In this document: positions 1 to 5,633 of the stretch, piece by piece | Layout of the letters: each line of letters starts with the position of its first letter | Position numbering within the stretch: position 1 is the stretch's first letter | Origin: Emcibacteraceae bacterium | GTDB taxonomy: Bacteria; Pseudomonadota; Alphaproteobacteria; Sphingomonadales; Emcibacteraceae | Length of the DNA: 6,340 nt | Assembly (NCBI GenBank): GCA_016763335.1 | Contig: JAESUD010000235.1 | Span: 1-6,340, forward strand | Direction: 5' to 3' | Notes under the pieces: model-generated | Told to the model about the DNA's origin: nothing | Seen by the model: only the letters and a program-made list of their open reading frames with translations | The model's database searches: none | Made by a program: the position numbers and the translations under genes

Positions 1-2
1 AA

Positions 3-620
3 CTTGATGAGATTAGTACTCAGCTTAATGCGTCTGTCAAAGAACGTGAAGAGTTAGAAGAAGCCATATCGCGTCTGAATAAAGCCATTTCCGATCTTAA
101 CCGTGAGGGAAGAGTGCGTATGTTAAAAGCTTTTGAGGAAGTTAATGCCCATTTCAAAAATCTGTTTATCTCTTTGTTTGGTGGCGGGGAAGCATATCTT
201 GAGCTTACCGAATCTGATGATCCGCTTGATGCCGGGCTTGAAATTATGGCAAGCCCGCCGGGTAAAAAGATGCAAAATCTTGGACTTCTCAGCGGTGGGG
301 AACAGGCATTAACAGCATTGTCGCTTATTTTTGCGGTGTTTATGACCAATCCGTCACCAATTTGCGTACTCGACGAAGTTGATGCACCGCTTGATGATGC
401 CAATGTGGAACGTTTTTGTGATTTGCTTGATGAAATGAACAAAAACACATCAACACGCTTTCTTATTGTCACCCATAATGCGATTAGTATGAGCAGAATG
501 GACCGACTTTTTGGCGTGACAATGGCGGAAAGGGGCGTTTCTCAGCTGGTATCAGTGGACTTGGAAAGTGCGGAAAGAATACGTGACCGGGTAGGGGATT
601 CTCATTTTCAGAATGCATAA
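3..620 (+). CDS. smc: Chromosome segregation protein Smc, C-terminal part (5' end outside window)
   Basis: The reading frame is open from base 3 and encodes the last 205 residues of Smc, the ATPase that forms a DNA-entrapping ring with ScpA/ScpB and organises the chromosome. The first ~40 residues are the end of the charged coiled coil, leading into the LNREGR and [12 protein letters not shown] segments that open the C-terminal head lobe. The ABC signature LSGGEQ lies at about 288-305. Walker B and D-loop ([13 protein letters not shown]) lie at about 360-398, and the H-loop (VTHN) at about 468-479. The Walker A lobe is in the missing N-terminal part. A GTG at 114 could be mistaken for a start, but the frame is open and Smc-like upstream of it. 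The gene ends in TAA and is followed by a 206-bp spacer before atpI. Family assignment is very secure; nothing in the visible part looks damaged. Confidence 0.96.
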   Translation, partial: LDEISTQLNASVKEREELEEAISRLNKAISDLNREGRVRMLKAFEEVNAHFKNLFISLFGGGEAYLELTESDDPLDAGLEIMASPPGKKMQNLGLLSGGEQALTALSLIFAVFMTNPSPICVLDEVDAPLDDANVERFCDLLDEMNKNTSTRFLIVTHNAISMSRMDRLFGVTMAERGVSQLVSVDLESAERIRDRVGDSHFQNA

Positions 621-723
621 TAACTTCTTGTTATATTAACTGGAAAATAGACCTTATAAAAAACTATTAAATTCAATGTGTTATAAATGTAAAACTGGGT
701 GAAAAATGAGTATCTTTTGGTGC

Positions 724-752
724 TTGACAGCTTCCGCGTCTGAAACTATGTT
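724..752 (+). promoter_or_regulatory. Sigma70-type promoter of the FO operon
   Basis: A perfect -35 box TTGACA (724-729) is followed after exactly 17 bases by TATGTT (747-752), which matches the -10 consensus at four of six positions. Transcription would begin near 759, giving a leader of about 68 nt before atpI. It is the best promoter-like sequence in the smc-atpI spacer and sits directly upstream of an operon that needs one. It is inferred from sequence only. Confidence 0.6.
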
Positions 753-813
753 GCACACAATTTTAAGGGTGTGGGCTTTGGGAATTCAATTTGACTTGCC
801 AGACCATTATAGA

Positions 814-820
814 GCAGGAG
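814..820 (+). promoter_or_regulatory. Ribosome binding site that fixes the atpI TTG start
   Basis: GCAGGAG lies 6 nt before the TTG at 827. An earlier in-frame TTG at 791 has no comparable purine tract before it, so 827 is the preferred start. Confidence 0.7.
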
Positions 821-826
821 TTAATC

Positions 827-1165
827 TTGACTGACGATAATAAAAAGTCGGAAAAGATGAAAGCTGATCTGGATGATTTAAACACTCGAGTAAACGCCGC
901 ACGCGAAGCCAATGAACCAAAACAGGCTCGCGGAATTAACGAAGCAACGACTTATGGCATTGCCACAAGATTGGTTGCGGAATTGGTTGCCGGATTACTG
1001 GTCGGGGTGTTTGCAGGTTGGTATTTAGACCGACTATTTGATACGAAGCCTTGGTTGATGATAATTTTTATCATTCTGGGTGCTTCGGCAGGAATTATAA
1101 ATGTTATGCGTGCTGCAAAGCAGTTAGTGCCAAAAGAGCCGCATGATGAAGATGAAGAAAAGTAA
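827..1165 (+). CDS. atpI: ATP synthase accessory protein AtpI (FO assembly)
   Basis: This encodes a 112-residue membrane protein at the head of the FO operon. AtpI family proteins help assemble the c-ring and are not part of the final enzyme. The N-terminal ~45 residues are hydrophilic and charged. Two hydrophobic segments follow, at about residues 49-67 (ending GVFAGWYLDRLF) and 76-94 (LMIIFIILGASAGIINV), then an acidic tail (HDEDEEK). The glycine-rich first segment followed by a D-R pair is typical of alphaproteobacterial AtpI. The start is taken as TTG at 827 because AGGAG sits 6 nt upstream; starting at 791 would add 12 residues without a visible ribosome binding site. Only 14 nt separate it from atpB. 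The assignment rests on both the fold pattern and the position before atpB; the exact start is less certain. Confidence 0.88.
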   Translation: MTDDNKKSEKMKADLDDLNTRVNAAREANEPKQARGINEATTYGIATRLVAELVAGLLVGVFAGWYLDRLFDTKPWLMIIFIILGASAGIINVMRAAKQLVPKEPHDEDEEK

Positions 1166-1179
1166 AAAGGGATAGTGCC

Positions 1180-1932
1180 GTGGCAAGTCCGCTCGAACAG
1201 TTTACAATTAAGCCCTGGGGCCCTGCGCTCGAAATAGCTGGTTACGATGTTTCATTTACCAATTCAGCTGCGGCAATGGTCGCGACGTTGGTTGTTGTTA
1301 CGTTTTTTATAACATTTGGTATGCGTAAAAATGCACTTGTACCGGGCCGTTGGCAGTCGGGCGTTGAAATGTGCTACGAATTTATTGCTAAAATGCTCGG
1401 TGATACTGCCGGACCGGCAGGACGCAAATATTTTCCGTTTATCTTTACTCTGTTTATGTTTGTTTTGGCAGCCAACCTTATCGGCATGATTCCTTGGCTT
1501 CATCCGTTTACCTTCACAAGTCATATTGCCGTGACTTTCGCCATGGCATTTTTTGTTTTTGTTGGTGTGACTATCATTGGTTTTGCCACACACGGTCTTA
1601 AATTCTTTGGCTTCTTTGTGCCGGATGGTGCCCCTTGGTATCTATTACTGATCCTTGTGCCAATTGAAGTTATTTCTTATTTATCACGACCTATCAGCCT
1701 TTCTGTTCGTTTGTTTGCCAATATGGTGGCCGGACATACAATGCTGAAAGTGTTTGGTGGTTTTGTTGTAAGCCTTGGTGCTCTGGGGGGGATATTCGCT
1801 GCAAGCGCATTTCTTCCTTTCGCATTTATTGTTGCGCTTACAGGACTTGAACTATTGGTTGCTTGTTTGCAGGCATATGTATTTGCCATGCTTACTTGTC
1901 TTTACCTTAACGATGCGCTTCATATGCACTAA
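1180..1932 (+). CDS. atpB: ATP synthase FO subunit a
   Basis: This 250-residue integral membrane protein forms the two proton half-channels against the c-ring. The start is GTG at 1180, with AAGGGA (1167-1172) 7 nt before it. Several hydrophobic segments are visible, at about residues 28-47, 86-105, 115-136, 152-168, 192-214 and 215-242. The essential arginine of the SLSVRLFANM motif is R177, equivalent to E. coli a-R210. The last helix carries the conserved GLELLVACLQAYVFAML motif, with E224 and Q231 lining the channel. PWLHPFTFTSHIAVT (about 105-119) is the usual loop and start of the next helix. Length and all key residues are normal, so it should be functional. It is followed by a 65-nt AT-rich gap before atpE. 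Confidence 0.98.
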   Translation: MASPLEQFTIKPWGPALEIAGYDVSFTNSAAAMVATLVVVTFFITFGMRKNALVPGRWQSGVEMCYEFIAKMLGDTAGPAGRKYFPFIFTLFMFVLAANLIGMIPWLHPFTFTSHIAVTFAMAFFVFVGVTIIGFATHGLKFFGFFVPDGAPWYLLLILVPIEVISYLSRPISLSVRLFANMVAGHTMLKVFGGFVVSLGALGGIFAASAFLPFAFIVALTGLELLVACLQAYVFAMLTCLYLNDALHMH

Positions 1933-1997
1933 GTGGCTAGAAGCTTAATTTAATATTTAAAACGAATTAATACTTTTCAAAATTAAAGGAAAATAAA
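1933..1997 (+). promoter_or_regulatory. AT-rich atpB-atpE gap with strong atpE ribosome binding site
   Basis: This spacer is very A/T-rich, and AAAGGA at 1985-1990 lies 7 nt before the first atpE ATG. In E. coli, an unstructured AT-rich leader before atpE raises translation of subunit c, which is needed in many copies per complex. The composition here fits a similar role, but that is an inference. A weak TTTAA/TTAAA inverted repeat is the only structure I see. Confidence 0.45.
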
Positions 1998-2255
1998 ATG
2001 GAAATGGAAATCGCAACACTCGCAGCAAATGCTCAAATAGATGCTGCACGTTATATTGGTGCTGGCCTTGCTTGTACCGCGCTAATCGGTGCGGGTGTTG
2101 GCATTGGTACGATTTTTGGTAACTATGTTTCTGCGGCGATCCGCAACCCATCAGCCGCTGGCCCAGTATTCGGTCAAGCTATGCTTGGATTTGCGCTTGC
2201 TGAAGCAACGGGCCTTTTTGGTTTGGTTATCGCCTTCATCATCCTGTTCGGTTAA
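1998..2255 (+). CDS. atpE: ATP synthase FO subunit c (rotor ring proteolipid)
   Basis: This 85-residue hairpin protein oligomerises into the proton-driven rotor ring. Helix 1 (about residues 18-43) carries the glycine-repeat packing motif GAGVGIG at 31-37. The polar loop contains R49-N50-P51, which contacts gamma/epsilon. Helix 2 (about 57-84) carries the ion-binding carboxylate E69 in GFALAEATG. The residue after the glutamate is alanine, not the serine of Na+-binding rings such as Ilyobacter, so protons are the likely coupling ion. The start is the first ATG of MEME because AAAGGA lies 7 nt upstream; the second ATG at 2004 would be 13 nt away. The N-terminal stretch before helix 1 is somewhat longer than in the common ~75-residue alphaproteobacterial c. 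A 66-nt gap follows before b'. Confidence 0.97.
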   Translation: MEMEIATLAANAQIDAARYIGAGLACTALIGAGVGIGTIFGNYVSAAIRNPSAAGPVFGQAMLGFALAEATGLFGLVIAFIILFG

Positions 2256-2284
2256 TAGTCTTTAAAATAAAACAAGATTATTAA

Positions 2285-2310
2285 TGATCAGGCCTGATCC
2301 ATTTGGATCA
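2285..2310 (+). repeat. Nested inverted repeats before the b' ribosome binding site
   Basis: GATCAGGCCTGATC (2286-2299) is a perfect 14-bp palindrome. Its right arm also forms a second hairpin, TGATCC (2295-2300), loop ATTT, GGATCA (2305-2310), which ends one base before AGGAGG. The two RNA hairpins share 2295-2299 and so exclude each other. The GATC words begin at 2286, 2296 and 2306, exactly 10 nt apart. The structure lies in the atpE-b' gap and could affect mRNA processing or b' translation; no function is shown. Confidence 0.6.
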
Positions 2311-2316
2311 AGGAGG
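2310..2316 (+). promoter_or_regulatory. Near-perfect ribosome binding site of b'
   Basis: AAGGAGG is an almost full anti-Shine-Dalgarno match 5 nt before the ATG at 2322. It is the strongest in the operon and touches the 3' arm of the adjacent hairpin. Confidence 0.85.
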
Positions 2317-2321
2317 AAACT

Positions 2322-2825
2322 ATGCCACAATTAGATATAGCGTTATTCGCACCGCAGATTTTCTGGCTGTTTGTCGTTTTTACAATCCTGTATATCTTTA
2401 TGTCCCGCAGTGCGGCGCCAAAGATCGCAGATGTACTGAAAAAACGTCAAGATAAAATTGCCAATGATTTGAACGCAGCTGAAAAACTTCAAGCCAGAGC
2501 AGAAGAAGCACGTCTGATTTACGAGAAATCGCAAGCAGATGCCCGTAGTAATGCGGCGGCCGTTGTTTTGAACAAGCGTGACGAATTAAAAGCACTGGCC
2601 GAGGCTGAATATCAGAAGCTTTCTGAAGCGCTTGCGGCTAACGCTGACGAAGCACAAAAAGGCATTGACGCGGCAAAAAATAAAGCACTCGGTGAAGTGC
2701 GTGATGTTGCCAGCGAAGTTTGTGCGGATATTATTGCGCAAATATCAGGTCTTAAACTTGATAGTGATACTGTGTCTAAAATAGTTAGTGCAAAAACTGA
2801 TGCTGCAACTAAGGGAGATAGCTAA
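2322..2825 (+). CDS. atpF': ATP synthase FO subunit b' (peripheral stalk)
   Basis: This 167-residue protein is one half of the b/b' heterodimeric stator stalk that holds F1 against the rotor. The N-terminal segment PQLDIALFAPQIFWL (residues 2-16) matches the PQ(L/M)D...QIFWL signature of b' subunits. It leads into a single transmembrane helix at about 10-28, then the MSRSAAPKIADVLKKR segment. Residues ~40-140 form a long alanine/glutamate/lysine-rich helical dimerisation region. The PQLD start motif and the position before b distinguish b' from b. Having both subunits is a feature of alphaproteobacteria, cyanobacteria and some other lineages. The stop overlaps the next start by one base (TAATG), so b' and b are probably translationally coupled, which suits 1:1 production. 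Some databases name it atpG or atpX. Confidence 0.94.
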   Translation: MPQLDIALFAPQIFWLFVVFTILYIFMSRSAAPKIADVLKKRQDKIANDLNAAEKLQARAEEARLIYEKSQADARSNAAAVVLNKRDELKALAEAEYQKLSEALAANADEAQKGIDAAKNKALGEVRDVASEVCADIIAQISGLKLDSDTVSKIVSAKTDAATKGDS

Positions 2826-3328
2826 TGGAAGAGCATGTAAGCTTCTGGGCTGATCCAGCAACATGGGTATCATTGGCTGTTACAGTTTTCTTCATACTTA
2901 TTATCTGGAAAAAAGTTCCTGCTATATTTGCAAAGATGCTTGACGACCGCTCACAAGCGATCGAAGAGCAACTTGAAAATGCTAGAAAGCTTCACGAAGA
3001 AGCTGCGGCACTTCTTTCTAAATATGAACGTGATCAACACGCTGCTGAAAAGCAGGCCGCTGAACTTATGGTAAATGCTGAAGCGGAAGTGAAGCTGATG
3101 ATTTCTGAAAGTACTGCGCAAATGGAAGAAATGGCAAAGCGTCGCGGCGAAGTTGCTACACAAAAAATTGCTCAAGCCGAAGCTGCGGCAATTAAAGAAA
3201 TTCGTAGTTTAACGGTGAGCGTTGCCACATCGGCGGCGCGTGATCTGATTAAAGCTAATTTGAAAGACGCTGATCATGATGCGTTAATCAAATCAGGCAC
3301 AGATAAACTGGACGCGAAATTCCATTAA
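2825..3328 (+). CDS. atpF: ATP synthase FO subunit b (peripheral stalk)
   Basis: This 167-residue subunit has the same length as b' and is its partner in the stator. A short periplasmic N-terminus (MEEHVSFWADPATWV) is followed by one transmembrane helix at about residues 12-30. Next comes the typical KKVPAIFAKMLDDRSQAIEEQL segment (29-50), where the DDR begins the cytoplasmic coiled-coil stalk. The rest is rich in Ala, Glu and Lys up to the F1-delta-binding C-terminus. The ATG overlaps the b' stop by one base, and GGGAG (2813-2817) inside the end of b' provides a ribosome binding site 7 nt away. It is the last gene of the operon: a terminator begins 21 nt after the stop and the next gene is convergent, so the F1 genes must lie elsewhere. 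Confidence 0.95.
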   Translation: MEEHVSFWADPATWVSLAVTVFFILIIWKKVPAIFAKMLDDRSQAIEEQLENARKLHEEAAALLSKYERDQHAAEKQAAELMVNAEAEVKLMISESTAQMEEMAKRRGEVATQKIAQAEAAAIKEIRSLTVSVATSAARDLIKANLKDADHDALIKSGTDKLDAKFH

Positions 3329-3348
3329 TTGGATTTTGAAATAATTTT

Positions 3349-3379
3349 AAAAAACCCGCTTTATCGAGCGGGTTTTTTT
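3349..3379. terminator. Bidirectional intrinsic terminator between atpF and the MBL hydrolase gene
   Basis: The stem is CCCGCT (3355-3360) and AGCGGG (3367-3372) with a six-base loop. It is flanked by A6 on the left (3349-3354) and T7 on the right (3373-3379), which extend the stem as A-T pairs. Read rightward it is a GC hairpin plus T7, ending the FO operon; read leftward it is a hairpin plus T6, ending the hydrolase transcript. The hydrolase stop codon (3378-3380) lies in the T tract. Confidence 0.93.
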
Positions 3380-4256
3380 ATGTCTTCATTTTATATGTTG
3401 AATTTTCTGTGGGCGTTTCGCCGCATTCAACTTCGCTGATATCAATGAGTCGGATCAAATGTGCGAGAACGGTTCTTTCCGCTGCTATGTAGAGGTTGGC
3501 AGGCAGTTTTGGGTATAACTTTTTTATGATTTTTGGTATGGATTGATGTCCCGCTTTAATTTCTTTTACAATGGTTTTTTCACGAACCAACCGGTGTTTT
3601 AAAATATTACTGACAAATTTTGTCGGTTTTTCTATCGGCCAGCCATGTGTTGGGTAATATATTTCATCATCCCGCATGATCAACTTTTGCAGACTATCCA
3701 TATAATCCTGCATATTGCCGTCGGGCGGTGAAATAATTGTCGTCGACCAACCCATAATATGATCGCCAGTGAATAATGCCTTTTCCTCGCGTAAGGCAAA
3801 ACAGATATGGTTGGAAAGGTGGCCGGGCGTATGCACGGCTTCGACGGTCCAGTTCTCGCCTTTTATAACGTCGCCATCATTGATGATGACATCCGGTTTG
3901 AAATCTTTATCAATGCCTTCTTCGGGTAATGTCTCTGAATGTTGCTGATCACTAACATTGAAGGCGTATATTTTTGCACCGCATTTTATAGATAGTGGCA
4001 TTGCTGCTGGTGAGTGGTCTTTATGATTATGAGTGACGAGTATATGACTGATGGTTTCACCGTTCAGTGCCTTTAATATTGCCTCGATATGCTCAGGTAA
4101 ATTAGGGCCGGGGTCAATGACCGCCACATTGCCGTGACCAATAATATAGGTGCCGGTACCTTTAAAAGTATAAGGTGCCGGATTATTGGCCGTAATGCGG
4201 CGAATAAGGGGGCTGATTGTTTCTATTTCACCATATAGGGGTGAGAAGTCCTGCAT
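3378..4256 (-). CDS. Metallo-beta-lactamase-fold hydrolase, LACTB2-like
   Basis: This 292-residue protein is a metallo-beta-lactamase-fold hydrolase, predicted cytoplasmic with no signal peptide. The metal-binding motif THNHKDH is at residues 75-81 (H76, H78, D80, H81). Further ligands are probably H146 in HTPGH, D165 in FTGDH and H204 in YPTHG, so the di-zinc site looks complete. The N-terminal stretch with NPAPYTFKGTGTYIIG (25-40) and IDPGP (47-51) is typical of the family containing human LACTB2. The region from ~215 to 270 (LKHRLVREKTIVKEI, then LPANLYIAAERTVLAHL) resembles the winged-helix tail of that family. LACTB2 is a mitochondrial endoribonuclease, so RNA hydrolysis is one possibility, but the substrate of bacterial relatives is unknown to me. 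It starts 3 nt after the prenyl synthase stop with no clear ribosome binding site, suggesting one transcript and coupled translation. Confidence 0.88.
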   Translation of the reverse strand: MQDFSPLYGEIETISPLIRRITANNPAPYTFKGTGTYIIGHGNVAVIDPGPNLPEHIEAILKALNGETISHILVTHNHKDHSPAAMPLSIKCGAKIYAFNVSDQQHSETLPEEGIDKDFKPDVIINDGDVIKGENWTVEAVHTPGHLSNHICFALREEKALFTGDHIMGWSTTIISPPDGNMQDYMDSLQKLIMRDDEIYYPTHGWPIEKPTKFVSNILKHRLVREKTIVKEIKAGHQSIPKIIKKLYPKLPANLYIAAERTVLAHLIRLIDISEVECGETPTENSTYKMKT

Positions 4257-4259
4257 ATA

Positions 4260-5282
4260 TTAATAGGCTCTGTTGATACAGAAATCGACAACACCGATCA
4301 GTGCCTTGCGGTAATCATTATCCGGGAATATTGCGAGGGCATCACGGGCAATAGCACCGTAATGACGGGCCCGTTCAACGGTATCCGTGAGCGCATTATG
4401 TTTAACCATAAGTTCAATGGCACGGTTAAGGTCGTCCGGCCCTTGATCAAGGTCTTCCATTGTGCGTTTCCAAAATGTGCGCTCCTCATCAGTACCGCGT
4501 CTAAACGCCAGGACGATGGGCAGAGTAATCTTACCTTCATGAAAATCATCACCAACAGATTTGCCGAGGGTTTTCTGTTCTGCGGAATAATCAAGAACGT
4601 CGTCAATTAATTGGAATATAATGCCAAGATTTTGACCGTAACTCATTAATGCTTCACATTCGGATTTGGGACGCTCTGCGATTACACCGCCAATTTCACA
4701 GGCCGCAGCAAATAATGCCGCCGTTTTGGCGCAGATAACTTCCATATAGGCGTGTTCGGTCGTGTCCGTATCATTGGCGGTTATCAGCTGTAACACTTCA
4801 CCTTCAGCAATAACGGATGATGCGCTTGAAAGGATGCGTAATACTTCAAGTGACCCATCTTCGACCATTAATTCAAATGATCTACTGAAAAGAAAGTCGC
4901 CAACCAAGACACTTGCTTTATTACCCCAAATGGCATTTGCGGTATCCTCGCCGCGGCGAAGGTCGCTTTTATCAACCACATCATCATGAAGCAGGGTAGC
5001 AGAGTGAATAAATTCCACACATGTTGCAAGACGGATATGGCGGTCACCAGCATATCCGCATAATCGGCTAGCCGCTAATGTCAGCATCGGGCGCAGCCTT
5101 TTGCCACCAGAGGCTATTAAATGTCCGGCAAGTTGCGGGATCAAAGCAACGGGGCTTTGCATTTTTAGTATTATTGTTTGATTGACTTTATCTAGGTCAT
5201 GATTGACAAGGTCTACTAGTGTTGCAAGCGCTGTTGCACCGTTGTCTTTTTTCTCGTCTTCAAAATTTATTACAAGGCCCAC
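4260..5282 (-). CDS. ispB: Long-chain polyprenyl diphosphate synthase (quinone side chain)
   Basis: This trans-prenyltransferase extends farnesyl diphosphate with isopentenyl units, probably to the octa- or decaprenyl chain of ubiquinone. Counting from GTG at 5282 it has 340 residues, normal for the family. GGKRLRP is at 59-65, the first aspartate-rich motif DDVVD at 100-104 with its downstream RRG at 109-111, and the second motif DDVLD at 227-231. GDDFHEGKITLP (244-255) follows. The fifth residue before DDVVD is alanine, small as in long-chain synthases, rather than the aromatic of short-chain enzymes. The GTG is chosen because AGGA (5292-5295) lies 9 nt upstream and a promoter (5337-5365) lies just beyond. 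The frame stays open to an ATG at 5399, which would add 39 residues. Chain length cannot be read from sequence, so ispB is a family-level symbol. Confidence 0.92.
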   Translation of the reverse strand: MGLVINFEDEKKDNGATALATLVDLVNHDLDKVNQTIILKMQSPVALIPQLAGHLIASGGKRLRPMLTLAASRLCGYAGDRHIRLATCVEFIHSATLLHDDVVDKSDLRRGEDTANAIWGNKASVLVGDFLFSRSFELMVEDGSLEVLRILSSASSVIAEGEVLQLITANDTDTTEHAYMEVICAKTAALFAAACEIGGVIAERPKSECEALMSYGQNLGIIFQLIDDVLDYSAEQKTLGKSVGDDFHEGKITLPIVLAFRRGTDEERTFWKRTMEDLDQGPDDLNRAIELMVKHNALTDTVERARHYGAIARDALAIFPDNDYRKALIGVVDFCINRAY

Positions 5283-5291
5283 TTGTCTTTT

Positions 5292-5295
5292 TCCT
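5292..5295 (-). promoter_or_regulatory. Ribosome binding site deciding the prenyl synthase start
   Basis: On the minus strand, AGGA followed by AAAAGACAA precedes the GTG at 5282 with 9-nt spacing. It is the only good purine tract near a permissible start that gives a normal-length protein. Confidence 0.6.
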
Positions 5296-5336
5296 GTTGC
5301 AGTTTGATTGATTACGGTACAAATGAATGTAACTGC

Positions 5337-5365
5337 AAAATAGTCATCTAACGACATAATGGCAA
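5337..5365 (-). promoter_or_regulatory. Sigma70-type promoter of the prenyl synthase / hydrolase unit
   Basis: On the minus strand, TTGCCA (5365-5360; five of six -35 bases) is followed after 17 bases by TATTTT (5342-5337; four of six -10 bases). Transcription would begin near 5330, leaving a leader of about 48 nt before the GTG at 5282. Both the spacing and the position support the shorter protein. Inferred from sequence only. Confidence 0.5.
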
Positions 5366-5375
5366 GCAGACAAAC

Positions 5376-5381
5376 TATAAA
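5376..5381 (+). promoter_or_regulatory. Possible -10 box for the DUF2007 / methyltransferase pair
   Basis: TATAAA matches five of six -10 bases and lies 24 nt before the TTG at 5406. The best -35 I can find is poor (ACGACA at 5351-5356, 19-base spacer). CATAAT at 5355-5360 is an alternative -10. Either would overlap the leftward promoter. Confidence 0.3.
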
Positions 5382-5405
5382 CCAGATAAAAAAGAGCAAA
5401 AATAA

Positions 5406-5633
5406 TTGAAAGACCTGTTATTTACATCCAATCCAGTGATAATTTCGAGGATTTCCGCCATTCTTGAGGCGGAAGACATTCAATATGTCGTTCTCGGCGG
5501 TGTGGCTAGTCTGTTTGGTGGGGACTATGCTGGTATATCAACGAGGATGATGGTTGAGGAAAATTGTCATGAAGAAGCCATAAGATTGATTCGCGAATGT
5601 CATTTAGAAAATGATGTGGAACTGAAATTATGA
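5406..5633 (+). CDS. DUF2007-family small protein
   Basis: This encodes a 75-residue protein. The opening KDLLFTSNPVIISRISAIL (2-20), the middle EAEDIQYVVL (21-30) and the later ISTRMMVEEN...EEAIRLIREC (about 45-66) follow the DUF2007 pattern (L-R-T-N-D-P-V, then R-x-M/L-V and a final helix). Pfam names this family 'putative prokaryotic signal transducing protein'; no molecular function is established. It has no membrane segment or signal peptide. The start is TTG, with only a weak AAAGAG (5391-5396) 9 nt before it; the N-terminal family motif begins immediately, so a later start is unlikely. Its TGA overlaps the methyltransferase ATG by 4 nt (ATGA), so the two are probably made together. Family membership is judged by eye. 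Confidence 0.8.
   Translation: MKDLLFTSNPVIISRISAILEAEDIQYVVLGGVASLFGGDYAGISTRMMVEENCHEEAIRLIRECHLENDVELKL

Larger units (their letters stand above)
621..826 (+). other. smc-atpI intergenic spacer
   Basis: This AT-rich spacer holds a promoter candidate (724-752) and the atpI ribosome binding site (814-820). Just after the smc stop there is only a weak AT-rich inverted repeat (ATAAC at 620-624 and GTTAT at 630-634) with no GC stem or T tract, so I see no convincing terminator for smc. Some read-through from smc into the FO operon is therefore possible. Confidence 0.6.

Noticed and set aside
20..472. Minus-strand open frame within smc
   Set aside because: The serine-rich low-complexity product is antisense to conserved Smc head motifs, so it is a shadow frame.
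620..634. ATAAC/GTTAT inverted repeat as an smc terminator
   Set aside because: The five-base AT-rich stem has no GC content and no T tract after it.
791..813. TTGACT (791-796) with TATAGA (808-813) as a second promoter
   Set aside because: The spacer is only 11 bases, too short for sigma70 recognition.
791..826. Extended atpI start at TTG 791
   Set aside because: There is no purine-rich ribosome binding site before 791, whereas AGGAG is well placed for 827.
706..834. A 42-codon ATG frame in the smc-atpI spacer, ending in TGA just past the atpI TTG, as a possible leader peptide
   Set aside because: Its start lies upstream of the best promoter's predicted transcription start, its ribosome binding site is poor, and its product resembles no family I know. 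Coupling to atpI remains possible only on a read-through transcript.
1264..1593. Minus-strand open frame within atpB
   Set aside because: It is antisense to a clearly conserved membrane protein gene; the product is a Lys/His/Asn-rich sequence without any domain, typical of a shadow frame.
4362..4989. Plus-strand open frames opposite the prenyl synthase gene
   Set aside because: They lie opposite conserved coding sequence and have no recognisable domain.
5283..5399. Prenyl synthase starting at ATG 5399 with a hydrophobic N-terminus
   Set aside because: It would give an unusually long protein, a promoter lies within this stretch, and the GTG at 5282 has a well-spaced ribosome binding site. 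Kept as a question in the findings.
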